A stretch of DNA of 64,000 bases from Mycolicibacterium lutetiense (GCF_017876775.1 NZ_JAGIOP010000001.1:1674001-1738000), one strand, 5' to 3'; shown: positions 12,068 through 21,843, numbered from the stretch's first letter. Numbers and translations: made by a program. Notes: generated by a model from the letters alone, not told the origin.

Positions 12068-12952
12068 ATGACCGACGACAGCGCACACGACGGCCTCTTC
12101 GAACACAGCTCACCCGAACTCGGCCTCACCGGCCGGCCACCGCGCGACATTCCCGAACCACGGCCCCGTACGACCCACGGTCCGGCCAAGGTCATCGCGA
12201 TGTGCAACCAGAAGGGCGGGGTCGGCAAAACCACCTCGACCATCAACCTGGGTGCCAGCCTGGCCGAGTACGGGCGCCGGGTGCTGCTGGTGGACCTCGA
12301 CCCGCAGGGCGCATTGTCGGCGGGCCTCGGGGTGCCGCACTACGAGCTTGCCCACACGGTCCACAACCTGCTCATCGAACCGCGGGTGTCGATCGACGAG
12401 GTGGTGATCAAGACCCGGGTCAGCGGCATGGACCTGGTGCCCAGCAACATCGACCTGTCGGCCGCCGAGATTCAGCTGGTCAACGAGGTGGGTCGCGAGC
12501 AGTCCCTGGCCCGGGCCCTGTATCCCGTGCTCGACCGGTACGACTACGTGCTGATCGACTGCCAGCCCTCGCTGGGCCTGCTCACGGTCAACGGGCTGGC
12601 GTGCGCCGACGGTGTGATCATCCCCACCGAATGCGAATACTTCTCGCTGCGCGGGTTGGCGCTGCTGACCGACACCGTGGACAAGGTGCACGACCGGCTC
12701 AACCCGAAGCTGTCCATCAGCGGCATCCTGGTCACCCGCTACGACCCGCGCACGGTGAATGCGCGTGAGGTCATGGCCCGCGTCGTCGAGCGATTCGGTG
12801 ACCTGGTGTTCGACACCGTGATCACCCGGACCGTGCGATTCCCGGAGACCAGCGTGGCGGGCGAGCCGATCACCAGCTGGGCACCCAAATCGGGCGGTGC
12901 CATCGCCTACCGCTCGCTGGCGCGTGAAGTCATCGACCGGTTCGGCGCGTGA
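12068..12952 (+). CDS. parA: ParA-family ATPase (Rv1708 type)
   Basis: A 294-aa P-loop ATPase with the deviant Walker A NQKGGVGKTTSTINLG, switch DLDPQGALSAGLG and the Walker B region DYVLIDCQPSLGLLT. It sits directly upstream of scpA-scpB and overlaps scpA (GTGA), the standard mycobacterial arrangement, so it probably acts in chromosome or ScpAB organisation. It is not the origin-linked ParA. ATG 12068 was chosen because GGAG lies upstream; starts at 12026 and 12044 are possible. Confidence 0.9.
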   Translation: MTDDSAHDGLFEHSSPELGLTGRPPRDIPEPRPRTTHGPAKVIAMCNQKGGVGKTTSTINLGASLAEYGRRVLLVDLDPQGALSAGLGVPHYELAHTVHNLLIEPRVSIDEVVIKTRVSGMDLVPSNIDLSAAEIQLVNEVGREQSLARALYPVLDRYDYVLIDCQPSLGLLTVNGLACADGVIIPTECEYFSLRGLALLTDTVDKVHDRLNPKLSISGILVTRYDPRTVNAREVMARVVERFGDLVFDTVITRTVRFPETSVAGEPITSWAPKSGGAIAYRSLAREVIDRFGA

Positions 12953-13818
12953 ACGATGTCCTGAACACCCCGACCACCGATGGTGCCGAAGCCAATGCCC
13001 CGGTCGGGGACGAGCCGGCCACCGGCGATCAGCAGAACCGCTTCCAGGTTCGGCTCACCAACTTCGAGGGACCGTTCGACCTGCTGTTGCAGCTGATCTT
13101 CGCGCATCGCATGGACGTCACCGAGGTGGCATTGCACCAGGTCACCGATGATTTCATCGCCTACACCAAGGAGATCGGCGCCCGCCTCGAACTCGACGAG
13201 ACCACGACGTTTCTGGTGATCGCGGCCACGCTGCTGGATCTGAAGGCGGCCCGGTTGCTGCCGTCGGGTGAGGTACAGGACGAGGAAGATCTCGCCCTGC
13301 TCGAGGTCCGCGACCTCTTGTTCGCACGGCTGTTGCAGTACCGGGCGTTCAAACACGTCGCGTTGATGTTCGCCGAACTGGAGGCCGCGGCGCTGCGCAG
13401 CTACCCGCGCGTCGTGTCGCTGGAGGACTGCTTCACGGACCTGCTGCCCGAGGTGATGCTCGGCGTCGACGCCGGCAAGTTCTCGGAGATCGCGGCGGCC
13501 GCGTTCGCGCCACGCCCGGTGCCCACGATCGGCATCGACCACATCCATGCGCCCAAGGTGTCGGTGCCCGAACAGGCGAACCGGATCATCGCCCTGCTGG
13601 AACAGCGCGGGATCGGCGAATGGACAACTTTCTCCGAACTCGTGGCAGAGTGCACCGACGGACTTCAGATCGTCGGCCGCTTCCTGGCACTGCTCGAACT
13701 CTTCCGGGCCAGGGCGGTAACATTTGAGCAACCAGAAGCGCTTGGAGTGCTCCAGGTTTCGTGGACCGGAGATCGGCCGACCAGCGAACATCTGGCAACC
13801 GCTGATGCGGAAGAATAG
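12949..13818 (+). CDS. scpA: Segregation and condensation protein A (kleisin)
   Basis: A 289-aa kleisin that links the heads of the SMC dimer and recruits ScpB. The N-terminal FEGPFDLLLQLI helix is the hallmark, and the C-terminal winged-helix part includes WTTFSELVAE. The GTG start overlaps the parA stop. scpB follows after eight bases. Family length is normal. Confidence 0.94.
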   Translation: MNDVLNTPTTDGAEANAPVGDEPATGDQQNRFQVRLTNFEGPFDLLLQLIFAHRMDVTEVALHQVTDDFIAYTKEIGARLELDETTTFLVIAATLLDLKAARLLPSGEVQDEEDLALLEVRDLLFARLLQYRAFKHVALMFAELEAAALRSYPRVVSLEDCFTDLLPEVMLGVDAGKFSEIAAAAFAPRPVPTIGIDHIHAPKVSVPEQANRIIALLEQRGIGEWTTFSELVAECTDGLQIVGRFLALLELFRARAVTFEQPEALGVLQVSWTGDRPTSEHLATADAEE

Positions 13819-13826
13819 CGAGAACA

Positions 13827-14564
13827 ATGACTGACGAGATCTCCGACATCGGAGTTCGGTCCGATGATGCCCCGGGTGAGGTGTTCCCGGTCGGAGATGA
13901 CCTGGGCATTGATGTGGCGACGGTTCCCGAGCTTGAGGACGGTGAACTGGGCGCGGTGCTCGAGGCGCTGCTGCTGGTGGTGGACACGCCGGTGACGGTG
14001 GATGCGCTGGCCTCGGCGACCGAACAGCCCGCCTACCGGGTGATGGCCAAGCTGCGACTGATGGCCGAGGACTTCGCCGCCCGCGACAGCGGTATCGACC
14101 TGCGCGAGGCTGCGGGCGGCTGGCGGATGTACACCCGGGCGCGTTATGCCCCGTACGTCGAGCGGCTCCTGCTCGACGGCGCCAGGTCCAAACTGACGCG
14201 GGCCGCCCTGGAGACCCTGGCGGTGGTGGCCTACCGGCAGCCGGTGACCCGGGCGCGGGTCAGCGCGGTGCGCGGCGTCAACGTCGACGCGGTGATGCGG
14301 ACGCTGGTGGCGCGCGGTCTGATCACCGAGGCGGGCAACGATCCGGATTCCGGCGCGGCGGCATTCGCCACGACCGAGTTGTTCCTGGAACGGCTGGGCC
14401 TGTCCTCGCTGACCGATCTGCCCGACATCGCGCCGCTGCTGCCCGATGTCGACGTGATCGACGATCTGAGCGAAACTCTCGGCGACGAGCCGCGTTTCGC
14501 GAAACTCAATGGTGGCCCATCCGGCAGCAACAAGTCGCTGGCCTTCGACGTGGATAAGGACTGA
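13827..14564 (+). CDS. scpB: Segregation and condensation protein B
   Basis: A 245-aa ScpB with tandem winged-helix domains. ELGAVLEALLLVVDTPVTVDAL is the first domain's signature helix, and TRAALETLAVVAYRQPVTRARV with RGVNVDAVMRTL is the second. ScpB dimers bind ScpA and regulate the SMC ATPase. An acidic N-terminal extension of about 30 residues is present, as in other mycobacteria. rluB begins two bases after its stop. Confidence 0.94.
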   Translation: MTDEISDIGVRSDDAPGEVFPVGDDLGIDVATVPELEDGELGAVLEALLLVVDTPVTVDALASATEQPAYRVMAKLRLMAEDFAARDSGIDLREAAGGWRMYTRARYAPYVERLLLDGARSKLTRAALETLAVVAYRQPVTRARVSAVRGVNVDAVMRTLVARGLITEAGNDPDSGAAAFATTELFLERLGLSSLTDLPDIAPLLPDVDVIDDLSETLGDEPRFAKLNGGPSGSNKSLAFDVDKD

Positions 14565-14565
14565 C

Positions 14566-15306
14566 ATGGCTGACGACGGTATCCGGTTGCAGAAAGTGTT
14601 GTCCCAGGCCGGAATTGCCTCCCGGCGGGTGGCCGAGCGGATGATCACCGACGGCCGCGTCGAGGTCGACGGCCGGCTGGTGACCGAGCTCGGTACCCGG
14701 GTCGACCCGGCGGTCTCCGAGATCCGGGTGGACGGCTCCCGGGTGTTGCTCGATGACACGCTGGTCTACCTGGCGATCAACAAGCCGATCGGCATGCTGT
14801 CCACGATGTCCGACGAGAAAGGCCGGCCCTGCGTGGGAGACCTCGTCGAACACCGGGTTCGGGGCAACAAGAAGCTGTTCCACGTCGGCCGCCTCGACGC
14901 CGACACTGAGGGGCTGCTGCTGCTGACCAACGATGGAGAGCTCGCCCACCGGCTGATGCACCCGTCGTACGAGATCCCGAAGACCTACGTCGCGACCGTG
15001 ATGGGCACGGTGCCACGCGGACTCGGTAAGAAGCTGCGCGACGGTGTCGAACTGGACGACGGCCCAGCCCATGTCGATGACTTCGCGGTGGTGGACACGG
15101 TTCCCGGCAAGACTCTGGTGAAGGTCACCCTGCACGAGGGCCGCAACCGCATCGTGCGGCGGATGCTGGCCGCGGTGGATTTCCCGGTGAAGGCGCTGGT
15201 CCGCACCGACATCGGTTCGGTGGCGCTGGGGGACCAGCGACCGGGCAGTATCAGGGCGCTCAGCCGCAAGGAAATCGGCGAGCTTTATCAGGCGGTGGGA
15301 ATGTGA
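14566..15306 (+). CDS. rluB: 23S rRNA pseudouridine synthase (RluB/RsuA family)
   Basis: A 246-aa protein with an N-terminal S4 RNA-binding domain ([21 protein letters not shown]) and a pseudouridine synthase domain. Its catalytic Asp lies in [19 protein letters not shown]. The C-terminal [12 protein letters not shown] motif is characteristic of the RsuA/RluB branch. The target in E. coli RluB is U2605 of 23S rRNA; here the site is inferred. Its stop overlaps the cmk GTG. Confidence 0.92.
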   Translation: MADDGIRLQKVLSQAGIASRRVAERMITDGRVEVDGRLVTELGTRVDPAVSEIRVDGSRVLLDDTLVYLAINKPIGMLSTMSDEKGRPCVGDLVEHRVRGNKKLFHVGRLDADTEGLLLLTNDGELAHRLMHPSYEIPKTYVATVMGTVPRGLGKKLRDGVELDDGPAHVDDFAVVDTVPGKTLVKVTLHEGRNRIVRRMLAAVDFPVKALVRTDIGSVALGDQRPGSIRALSRKEIGELYQAVGM

Positions 15307-15989
15307 GCGGATCTCTGGTGGTGGCGGTCGACGGACCGGCAGGGACCGGAAAGTCTTCGGTTTCAAGAGGTTTGGCGCAAGCCCTGGGTGCGAACTATCT
15401 CGATACCGGCGCGATGTACCGCATCGTCACATTGGCGGTCCTGCGTGCCGGGGCCGACCTGGACGATGCCGCGGCGATCGACGCGGCGGCCGCGGGAGCG
15501 GTGATCGGTGTCGGTTCGGATCCCGGTGAGGACCGCGCCTACCTGGCCGGTGAAGACGTCTCGGACGAGATCCGCGGTGACGAGGTGACCCGCGCGGTCT
15601 CGGCGGTCTCGGCGGTGCCGCAGGTGCGTGCCCGACTCGTCGATCTGCAGCGCGAGTTGGCGTCCTCGGGTGGACGCGTGGTGGTCGAGGGTCGCGATAT
15701 CGGCACCGTGGTGCTGCCCAAGGCCGACGTCAAGATCTTCCTGACCGCCTCGGCCGAGGAACGGGCCCGGCGCCGCAACGCCCAGAACATCGCGAGCGGC
15801 CTGCCCGACGACTACGCGACGGTGCTCGCCGATGTGCAGCGGCGCGACCACCTGGATTCCACGCGGGCCGTTTCCCCGTTGCGGGCGGCCGAGGATGCGC
15901 TGCTGGTCGACACCAGCGATATGGACCAAACACAGGTTGTGGCACACCTTCTCGACCTGGTGACTCAACATGCGGGGGTACGACGATGA
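15303..15989 (+). CDS. cmk: Cytidylate kinase
   Basis: A 228-aa NMP kinase that phosphorylates CMP and dCMP. The P-loop is [16 protein letters not shown], followed by the CMP-binding region [13 protein letters not shown], and [25 protein letters not shown] start overlaps the rluB stop and its own stop overlaps the der ATG, so rluB-cmk-der are coupled. Family length is normal. Confidence 0.95.
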   Translation: MSGSLVVAVDGPAGTGKSSVSRGLAQALGANYLDTGAMYRIVTLAVLRAGADLDDAAAIDAAAAGAVIGVGSDPGEDRAYLAGEDVSDEIRGDEVTRAVSAVSAVPQVRARLVDLQRELASSGGRVVVEGRDIGTVVLPKADVKIFLTASAEERARRRNAQNIASGLPDDYATVLADVQRRDHLDSTRAVSPLRAAEDALLVDTSDMDQTQVVAHLLDLVTQHAGVRR

Positions 15990-17404
15990 GCGTCGATGAC
16001 GGCGACGGCACCTGGTCGGACGAGAGCGACTGGGAGTACAGCGACGACGTCGCCGAGGTTCTCGAGGAGGCCGCCGCCCCGCCACCGGTGTTGGCGGTCG
16101 TCGGCCGGCCCAATGTCGGGAAATCGACTCTGGTGAACCGGATCCTGGGGCGTCGTGAAGCCGTCGTGCAGGACATCCCCGGGGTGACCCGCGACCGGGT
16201 GTCCTACGACGCGAACTGGCTCGGGCGCCGCTTCATGGTGCAGGACACCGGCGGATGGGAGCCGGACGCCAAGGGCTTGCAGCAACTGGTGGCCGATCAG
16301 GCACTGGTGGCGATGCGCACCGCCGACGCGATCATCCTGGTGGTCGACGCGGTGGTCGGCGCGACCTCGGCCGACGAGGCAGCGGCCCGCATGCTGCGCA
16401 AGTCCGGTAAGCCGGTCTTCCTGGCGGCCAACAAGGTGGACACGCAGAGGGGCGAGTCCGATGCGGCGGCGTTGTGGTCGCTGGGTATCGGCGAGCCGCA
16501 CCCGATCAGTGCCATGCACGGCCGGGGCGTGGCCGACCTGCTCGACACGGTGCTGGAGAAACTACCGACTATCTCGGAGGTGGCCGGCAGCGGTATCGGC
16601 GGCCCGCGCCGGGTGGCGCTGGTGGGCAAGCCGAACGTCGGCAAGAGCTCACTGCTGAACCGCCTGGCCGGTGACGAGCGGTCGGTCGTGCACGATGTCG
16701 CGGGCACGACGGTCGATCCTGTCGACTCGATGATCGAATTGGGCGGCAAGACATGGCGTTTCGTCGACACCGCGGGTCTGCGCCGCAAGGTCGGCCAGGC
16801 CAGCGGCCACGAGTTCTACGCCTCGGTGCGTACCCACGGCGCGATCGACGCGGCCGAGGTGGCGATCATGCTGATCGATGCCTCCCAGCCGCTGACCGAA
16901 CAGGACCTGCGGGTGCTGTCGATGGTGATCGAGGCCGGGCGCGCGCTTGTCATCGCGTTCAACAAATGGGACCTGGTCGACGAGGACCGGCGCTATCTGC
17001 TGGACAAAGAGATCGACCGGGAACTGGTGCAGGTGCAGTGGGCGCCGCGGGTCAACATCTCGGCCATGACCGGCCGGGCGGTGCAGAAGCTGGTGCCCGC
17101 TCTCGAGACGTCACTGGCGTCCTGGGACAAGCGGATCTCGACCGGTCAGCTCAACAACTTCCTCAAAGAGATCGTGGCGGCGACGCCGCCGCCGGTGCGT
17201 GGCGGCAAGCAGCCCAAGATCCTGTTCGCCACCCAGGCAGCGACGCGGCCGCCGACGTTCGTGCTGTTCACCTCGGGCTTCCTGGAGGCCGGCTACCGCC
17301 GGTTCCTCGAGCGTCGCCTGCGTGAGCAGTTCGGTTTCGACGGCAGCCCGGTGAAGATCAACGTGCGGGTGCGCGAGAAGCGCGGAGCGCCCAAGAAACG
17401 CTAG
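15986..17404 (+). CDS. der: Ribosome-assembly GTPase Der (EngA)
   Basis: A 472-aa protein with two consecutive GTPase domains, unique to Der: G1 motifs [15 protein letters not shown] and [16 protein letters not shown]3 DTGG and DTAG, and G4 NKVD and NKWD. A C-terminal KH-like domain ends in a basic tail. Der acts in 50S subunit maturation. An acidic N-terminal extension of about 35 residues precedes the first G domain, as in other mycobacteria. Confidence 0.96.
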   Translation: MSVDDGDGTWSDESDWEYSDDVAEVLEEAAAPPPVLAVVGRPNVGKSTLVNRILGRREAVVQDIPGVTRDRVSYDANWLGRRFMVQDTGGWEPDAKGLQQLVADQALVAMRTADAIILVVDAVVGATSADEAAARMLRKSGKPVFLAANKVDTQRGESDAAALWSLGIGEPHPISAMHGRGVADLLDTVLEKLPTISEVAGSGIGGPRRVALVGKPNVGKSSLLNRLAGDERSVVHDVAGTTVDPVDSMIELGGKTWRFVDTAGLRRKVGQASGHEFYASVRTHGAIDAAEVAIMLIDASQPLTEQDLRVLSMVIEAGRALVIAFNKWDLVDEDRRYLLDKEIDRELVQVQWAPRVNISAMTGRAVQKLVPALETSLASWDKRISTGQLNNFLKEIVAATPPPVRGGKQPKILFATQAATRPPTFVLFTSGFLEAGYRRFLERRLREQFGFDGSPVKINVRVREKRGAPKKR

Positions 17405-17415
17405 CGATTTGTGTG

Positions 17416-17434
17416 CGCTGGGTAACGCCCAGCG
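17416..17434 (+). terminator. Hairpin after der
   Basis: CGCTGGG (17416-17422) and CCCAGCG (17428-17434) form a 7-bp GC-rich stem with a 5-base loop, 12 bases after the der stop. No U-run follows, which is usual for mycobacterial terminator-like hairpins. It may end the pyrimidine/der transcript. Confidence 0.4.
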
Positions 17435-17474
17435 TGACGCGCGGTGCACAAGTCGGACCGATAGGGTGGCCCGA

Positions 17475-18257
17475 GTGTCCGTCACCCACATGGTCCTGAT
17501 CACGCTGGCCGGTGTCGGTGCAGGTGCGATCAACGCCGTCGTCGGATCCGGCACACTCATCACCTTCCCCACGCTGGTGGCGCTGGGCTATCCGCCGGTC
17601 ACCGCGACGATGTCCAACGCCATCGGTCTGGTCGCCGGCGGGGTGTCGGGCACCTGGGGCTATCGGCGGGAACTGCGCGGCCAGTGGAATCGGCTGCGCT
17701 GGCAGATTCCCGGGTCGCTGATCGGCGCCGGACTGGGTTCCTGGCTGCTGCTGCACCTGCCGGAAAAGGTGTTCGTCACCGTGGTGCCGGTGCTGCTGAT
17801 CCTGGCGCTGCTGCTGGTTGTCGTCGGCCCGCGGATCCAGGCCTGGGCACGGCAGCGCGCCGAGGGGTCCGGGCAGGCCGCCGACCATGTCAGTCCGCGC
17901 CGCATGGCCATCCTGGTGATCGGCACCTTCGCCGTCGGCGTCTACGGCGGCTACTTCACCGCCGCCCAGGGAATCCTGCTGATCGCGGTCATGGGGGCGC
18001 TGCTGCCGGAGTCGATGCAGCGGATGAACGCCGCCAAGAACCTGTTGTCGTTGTTGGTCAACATCGTCGCCGCCGTCGCCTACACGGTGGTCGCCTTCGA
18101 CCGGATCAGCTGGGCCGCGGCCGGCCTGATCGCGGTCGGTTCCCTGATCGGCGGTTTCCTCGGCGCGCACTACGGGCGCCGGCTGTCACCGAACGCGTTG
18201 CGCGCGGTGATCGTGGTGGTGGGACTGATCGGGCTGTATCGGCTGTTGAGCCTGTAG
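17475..18257 (+). CDS. TauE/SafE (TSUP) family permease
   Basis: A 260-aa integral membrane protein with about eight predicted helices. It starts with MVLITLAGVGAGAINAVVGSGTLITFPTLV, the TSUP-family motif in the first repeat. The second repeat includes FAVGVYGGYFTAAQGILLIAV. The family exports or imports sulfite, sulfonates or other organosulfur anions; the substrate here is unknown. GTG 17475 (VSVTHM) was chosen as the start nearest the first helix. A second TSUP gene lies 244 bp downstream. Confidence 0.85.
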   Translation: MSVTHMVLITLAGVGAGAINAVVGSGTLITFPTLVALGYPPVTATMSNAIGLVAGGVSGTWGYRRELRGQWNRLRWQIPGSLIGAGLGSWLLLHLPEKVFVTVVPVLLILALLLVVVGPRIQAWARQRAEGSGQAADHVSPRRMAILVIGTFAVGVYGGYFTAAQGILLIAVMGALLPESMQRMNAAKNLLSLLVNIVAAVAYTVVAFDRISWAAAGLIAVGSLIGGFLGAHYGRRLSPNALRAVIVVVGLIGLYRLLSL

Positions 18258-18325
18258 GGCCGAATCGGGTCTGCCCGGGGGCTCAGGTAAAGTCAGCAAA
18301 ACTGTCGAGCAGGAAGGGGTGACCG

Positions 18326-18436
18326 GTGGCTGAACTTGCCTACCGCACCGCACCTTCTGCTTTGGCTGCCCTCGAGCCCTTCTGGCCCTCGCGCCGGCTG
18401 ATGGCTTTCGACGAGTGGTGTCGCGCGGGTCGATAA
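18326..18436 (+). CDS. Possible 36-aa ORF between two permease genes
   Basis: GTG 18326 is preceded by AGGAAGG at 18311-18317 and opens a frame to TAA 18434-18436. The peptide starts VAELAYRTAPSALAALEPF and ends DEWCRAGR. The ribosome-binding site is good and the frame is clean, but I do not recognise the peptide. Position just upstream of a TSUP gene raises the possibility of a leader peptide. It has a single Cys, unlike Cys-run attenuator peptides. Confidence 0.4.
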   Translation: MAELAYRTAPSALAALEPFWPSRRLMAFDEWCRAGR

Positions 18437-18459
18437 GACTCGCGCCCAACCTTCAGTCG

Positions 18460-18479
18460 GGTCACCCGGGGCGGTGACC
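18460..18479 (+). promoter_or_regulatory. Hairpin in leader of second TSUP gene
   Basis: GGTCACC (18460-18466) pairs with GGTGACC (18473-18479) around a 6-base loop, ending 22 bases before the ATG at 18502 and after the 36-aa ORF. It could be an attenuator, an operator or a chance repeat. Confidence 0.3.
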
Positions 18480-18501
18480 ACAATCGAAAGCAGCCGAACC
18501 C

Positions 18502-19443
18502 ATGCGTTCGCTTCTGATCTTCACGCTCGTCGGCCTCGGGGCCCAATTGGTCGATGGTGCGCTCGGCATGGCCTTCGGCGTGACCGCCTCGACCCTGCTG
18601 GTGCTCAGCGGCGTGGCTTCGGCACAGGCCAGCGCCGCAGTGCATCTCGCCGAGGTAGGTACCACGCTGGCGTCGGGCCTGTCGCATTGGCGGTTCAAGA
18701 ACATCGACTGGCACATCGTGCTCAAGCTCGGTGTGCCGGGCGCCATCGGTGCGTTCGGTGGGGCGACGGTGCTCTCCTCACTGTCGACCGAAGACGCCGC
18801 GCCGCTGATGGCCACGATCCTGCTGTGCATCGGTATCTATGTGCTGCTGCGGTTCTCGCTACGCACGCCGCCGGCCCTGCGTTCGGGCAGCACACCGCAC
18901 ACCGCCAAGTTCCTCACCCCACTCGGCCTGTTCGGCGGCTTCATCGACGCCTCCGGTGGCGGCGGCTGGGGCCCGATCACCACCAGCACGCTGCTGTCGC
19001 GGGGCAAGACCGCGCCCCGCACGGTCATCGGCTCGGTGAGCGCCTCGGAGTTCCTGGTGGCGGTATCGGCCTCGCTGGGCTTCCTGATCGGCCTACGACA
19101 GGAATTCCTGAACAACCTGCCGGTGGTGCTCGGCCTGACGATCGGCGGCGTCCTGGCGGCACCCCTGGCGGCCTGGTTGGTGTCGAAGGTCAGCCCCGCG
19201 CTGCTGGGCACCGCGGTGGGCGGTGTGATCGTGCTGACCAACGCCCAGAAGCTACTGAAGTACTTCGGTATTCACGGCGCGGCCTCGACGGCCATCTTCG
19301 TCACGATCGTGGTGGTCTGGGCCGGGCTGGTGCTGTACGCCTGGCGCGTCTCGCTGGCACCGGAATACCTGCCCGGGGAGCTCGACGCCCAGGAGCCGGC
19401 CGAAGAACGGCTGGCAGACGAGCCGGACACCGCAGCGCGGTGA
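18502..19443 (+). CDS. TauE/SafE (TSUP) family permease
   Basis: A 313-aa membrane protein. The first repeat contains LVGLGAQLVDGALGMAFGVTASTLL and the second GLFGGFIDASGGGGWGPITTSTLL; the Gly-rich GGxGWGP element is typical of the larger TSUP subgroup. A hydrophilic tail of about 30 residues is rich in Glu. It is not closely similar to the preceding permease, so the pair is not a recent duplication. It is the last chromosomal protein gene before the tRNA. Confidence 0.86.
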   Translation: MRSLLIFTLVGLGAQLVDGALGMAFGVTASTLLVLSGVASAQASAAVHLAEVGTTLASGLSHWRFKNIDWHIVLKLGVPGAIGAFGGATVLSSLSTEDAAPLMATILLCIGIYVLLRFSLRTPPALRSGSTPHTAKFLTPLGLFGGFIDASGGGGWGPITTSTLLSRGKTAPRTVIGSVSASEFLVAVSASLGFLIGLRQEFLNNLPVVLGLTIGGVLAAPLAAWLVSKVSPALLGTAVGGVIVLTNAQKLLKYFGIHGAASTAIFVTIVVVWAGLVLYAWRVSLAPEYLPGELDAQEPAEERLADEPDTAAR

Positions 19444-19523
19444 CGCACCGGGGGAGCGATTGGGGCGAAACCGGGTCTCTACGGTAAGCTTTCGACTCGC
19501 TGCCGGTGTAAGCCGGAAGCACG

Positions 19524-19600
<77 letters not shown>

Positions 19601-19602
19601 TG

Positions 19603-19636
19603 AAAACCCCCTCCGACCAGCATCGGAGGGGGTTTT
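19603..19636 (+). terminator. Strong intrinsic terminator after tRNA-Pro
   Basis: A perfect 14-bp stem: AAAACCCCCTCCGA (19603-19616) and TCGGAGGGGGTTTT (19623-19636), with a 6-base loop and a T-run on the 3' arm. Because both arms carry A/T runs it can work in either direction, insulating the tRNA from the ICE. Confidence 0.9.
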
Positions 19637-19667
19637 CTGGTATCTGGGGCTGGACCTTTGCGGAACC

Positions 19668-19687
19668 CACTTCACACCACTTCACAC
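19668..19687. repeat. Tandem 10-bp direct repeats before the integrase
   Basis: CACTTCACAC occurs twice back to back (19668-19677 and 19678-19687), 34 bp upstream of the integrase start. Short direct repeats flanking the core site are typical integrase arm-binding sites. This role is inferred from position. Confidence 0.5.
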
Positions 19688-19720
19688 TCAAGGTCATTTA
19701 TTCGCTTAGAGTTCCCACTC

Positions 19721-20929
19721 GTGGCCCGCATTCCTGACTACGTGAAGGTGATCACCTACCCTTCCGGAACGCGCCGATACGAGGTGCGCATCGAGGTCGG
19801 TCGCGTGGGTGGGAAACGCAAGCAGAAACAGAAGCGGTTCGCAAAACTGCAAGACGCAATCGACGCATATGCCGCCGAGCGCGGCGACCGTGCCCGTGGG
19901 GTGCAGGTGTCACCTGATGGCATCACATTGCGCCAGGCCGCCGACGCCTACCTTGATGCGCTGCCGGCGCGACCCAACACGATCACCGCCTATGCCGCAG
20001 TGCTGCGGCCGGCGATCGCGCGTCTCGGGGACAGGCCGGTGCAGGAACTGCGCCGCGACGAGATCGAGAAGCTCGTCGCTGACATCGCAACCAAAGCGGT
20101 GCCGTCCGGCAATTGGCGCAAATCCGGGAAGATGCCCAAGGTCGCCAGCGACACCTGCGGCCCCTGGGATGCGGCCTCGGTGCGCCACATGTTGTCGCGG
20201 TTGCGGGCGGTCTACGCGCGGCTGCTCGAGGACGGCACGGTGATGCGCAACACCGCGGCGTTGGTCAAACCGCCGGCGCGGGGGGATCGCGACAAGGACA
20301 CCCTGACTGTTGCCCAAGTACAGCAGCTGTTCGACTATCTGGAGAGGACCCAGGATCGGCTCGAGCACCTGCACCACCTGGCCGTACAAACAGGTCTGCG
20401 CCGCGGTGAGCTGGCGGGGCTCAAGTGGAGTGACATTGACCTGGAAGCCGCCACTTTGACCGTGGCCCGACAGCGGGTGCATAGCGACGCCGGCGCGGTG
20501 GTCGCTGACACTAAGACGGACGCCGGGCGTCGGACGCTGCCTCTTCCGTCGACCCTCCTCCCGGTTCTCAAGCGAGCTCGTGAACGAGCGGCCGCGGAGA
20601 AGAAGGCGGTCGGTAATAAGTGGAAGGGTGAGGACTACGTGGTCAGTGGCGAACTCGGAAAAGCGTACTACCCGACCACGTTGAGCTATCTCTGGAAGGA
20701 CGTGCTCGCCGCTGCGGGGCTTCCGCATGTCCGGCTGCACGATGCCCGGCACACTGCGGCAACACTGATGCACCTCAACGGAGTTCCCATGGCGGTAATT
20801 GCTGCGGTTCTGGGGCACACCGATGCTTCGTTCACTCAGCGGACCTACGCCCACAGTCAGGATGACGCTGTGGCGCAGGGAATGGCGTCTTACGGCCAGG
20901 CCCTGGGCAAGCGTCCCTCGCCAGCCTGA
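19721..20929 (+). CDS. int: Tyrosine site-specific integrase
   Basis: A 402-aa phage/ICE-type integrase. The N-terminus has an arm-binding-like basic strand region (GTRRYEVRIEVGRVGGKRKQ), then a core-binding SAM-like domain (YLDALPARPNTITAYAAVL). The catalytic domain has Arg in TGLRRGELAGLKW (about residue 228), HxxR in HDARHTAATLMH (340-343), His in LGHTDASFTQRTY and the nucleophile Tyr376. GTG 19721 (VARIPDYVKV) is preferred to the earlier in-frame codon at 19658, which lies across the direct repeats. It drives integration at tRNA-Pro. Confidence 0.93.
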   Translation: MARIPDYVKVITYPSGTRRYEVRIEVGRVGGKRKQKQKRFAKLQDAIDAYAAERGDRARGVQVSPDGITLRQAADAYLDALPARPNTITAYAAVLRPAIARLGDRPVQELRRDEIEKLVADIATKAVPSGNWRKSGKMPKVASDTCGPWDAASVRHMLSRLRAVYARLLEDGTVMRNTAALVKPPARGDRDKDTLTVAQVQQLFDYLERTQDRLEHLHHLAVQTGLRRGELAGLKWSDIDLEAATLTVARQRVHSDAGAVVADTKTDAGRRTLPLPSTLLPVLKRARERAAAEKKAVGNKWKGEDYVVSGELGKAYYPTTLSYLWKDVLAAAGLPHVRLHDARHTAATLMHLNGVPMAVIAAVLGHTDASFTQRTYAHSQDDAVAQGMASYGQALGKRPSPA

Positions 20930-21071
20930 CGTCTGTTTGTCACGTACCCGCGCTGCTGTTGCCAGTAGATATGCCAGTACTGCATGCAAGGCATCGTTCC
21001 GCGTAGCGGTGGTGCGGCGTGTCGAGATCTGCCACTGGACCGCGGAGCGTTTTCCGCCGACGATGGTGTGC

Positions 21072-21335
21072 ATGAGTGACCACAGCGACAACAGCGACCA
21101 CCTGGCGCAGGCGCTGGCGACGATGCTGCGCGCGGTGGCCAGCGAGTCGGCGACCAAGCCGGCGACGAAGAAACTGCTGCGTGTCCAGGACGCCGCGGAG
21201 CAGCTGAGCATCTCCAAAGCACACGTCTACTCGCTGATCCGCTCCGGCGACATTCGCAGCGTGAAGCTGGGAAATGCGCGCCGGGTCGCCCAGAGTGAGA
21301 TCGACCGAATCATGGCAGCCGGCGAGGCAAGCTGA
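21072..21335 (+). CDS. Excisionase-like HTH DNA-binding protein
   Basis: An 87-aa protein with a C-terminal MerR/excisionase winged helix: LLRVQDAAEQLSISKAHVYSLIRSGDIRSVKLGNARRVAQSEIDRIM. The pattern of helix, turn, 'IRSGDI', 'VKLG', basic strand and final helix is the excisionase-family signature. Located 142 bp after the integrase, it is a good candidate for the recombination directionality factor. A second similar protein lies at 21,844. Confidence 0.8.
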   Translation: MSDHSDNSDHLAQALATMLRAVASESATKPATKKLLRVQDAAEQLSISKAHVYSLIRSGDIRSVKLGNARRVAQSEIDRIMAAGEAS

Positions 21336-21507
21336 AGTCTGAGATGCCGATGACGGCGGCGACGTCCGTCATCGACCTAACGGTTCTCGCATTGCTCCGG
21401 GCGGTCAGCCGAGTACGGACTGTCTTCTGGTTCAAAACCGGCTGTTAAGTCAGCGACGGGTTGCTCGCCGGCGAAACGCCCGTCATTGCGCCCACATGCG
21501 TTCGACG

Positions 21508-21657
21508 TCAGTGGTGCAGCGTTAGCGCGTCGTTGATGAAAAGCATCGCGCCCTGGATCGCGACGTGGAACCAGCCGATGTCGAACGCGCGAGTGTCGCC
21601 ACGCATGTCGTCGACCCAGTAGTGGCCGTGCACCGATACCGAACCCTGGCACCACAA
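21508..21657 (-). pseudogene. Possible small gene or gene remnant
   Basis: On the minus strand a 49-codon frame from TTG 21657 to TGA 21510-21508 reads VHGHYWVDDMRGDTRAFDIG followed by WFHVAIQGAMLFINDALTLHH. The composition (several Trp, balanced hydrophobic pattern) looks like real protein, unlike the rest of the 508-bp gap 21,336-21,843. An in-frame TAA at 21688-21690 blocks extension upstream and no good ribosome-binding site is seen, so it may be the tail of a decayed gene. I do not recognise the family. Confidence 0.35.
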
Positions 21658-21843
21658 CTGAATGAAAACCTGTTCCGAAGTGCGGATTTACCGACATCGC
21701 GGGCCTCTATGGCCCCGTCGTCCGCGAGAGCGTGAGAAAGCGGCACCGAACATGCTGATTCTGCGGGTCCGGCGACGGCTACTAGCGGCGTGTCTCGTCC
21801 TGTGGCTGGACTACATCGGTTCCCGTCAGCCACGATGGATCGC

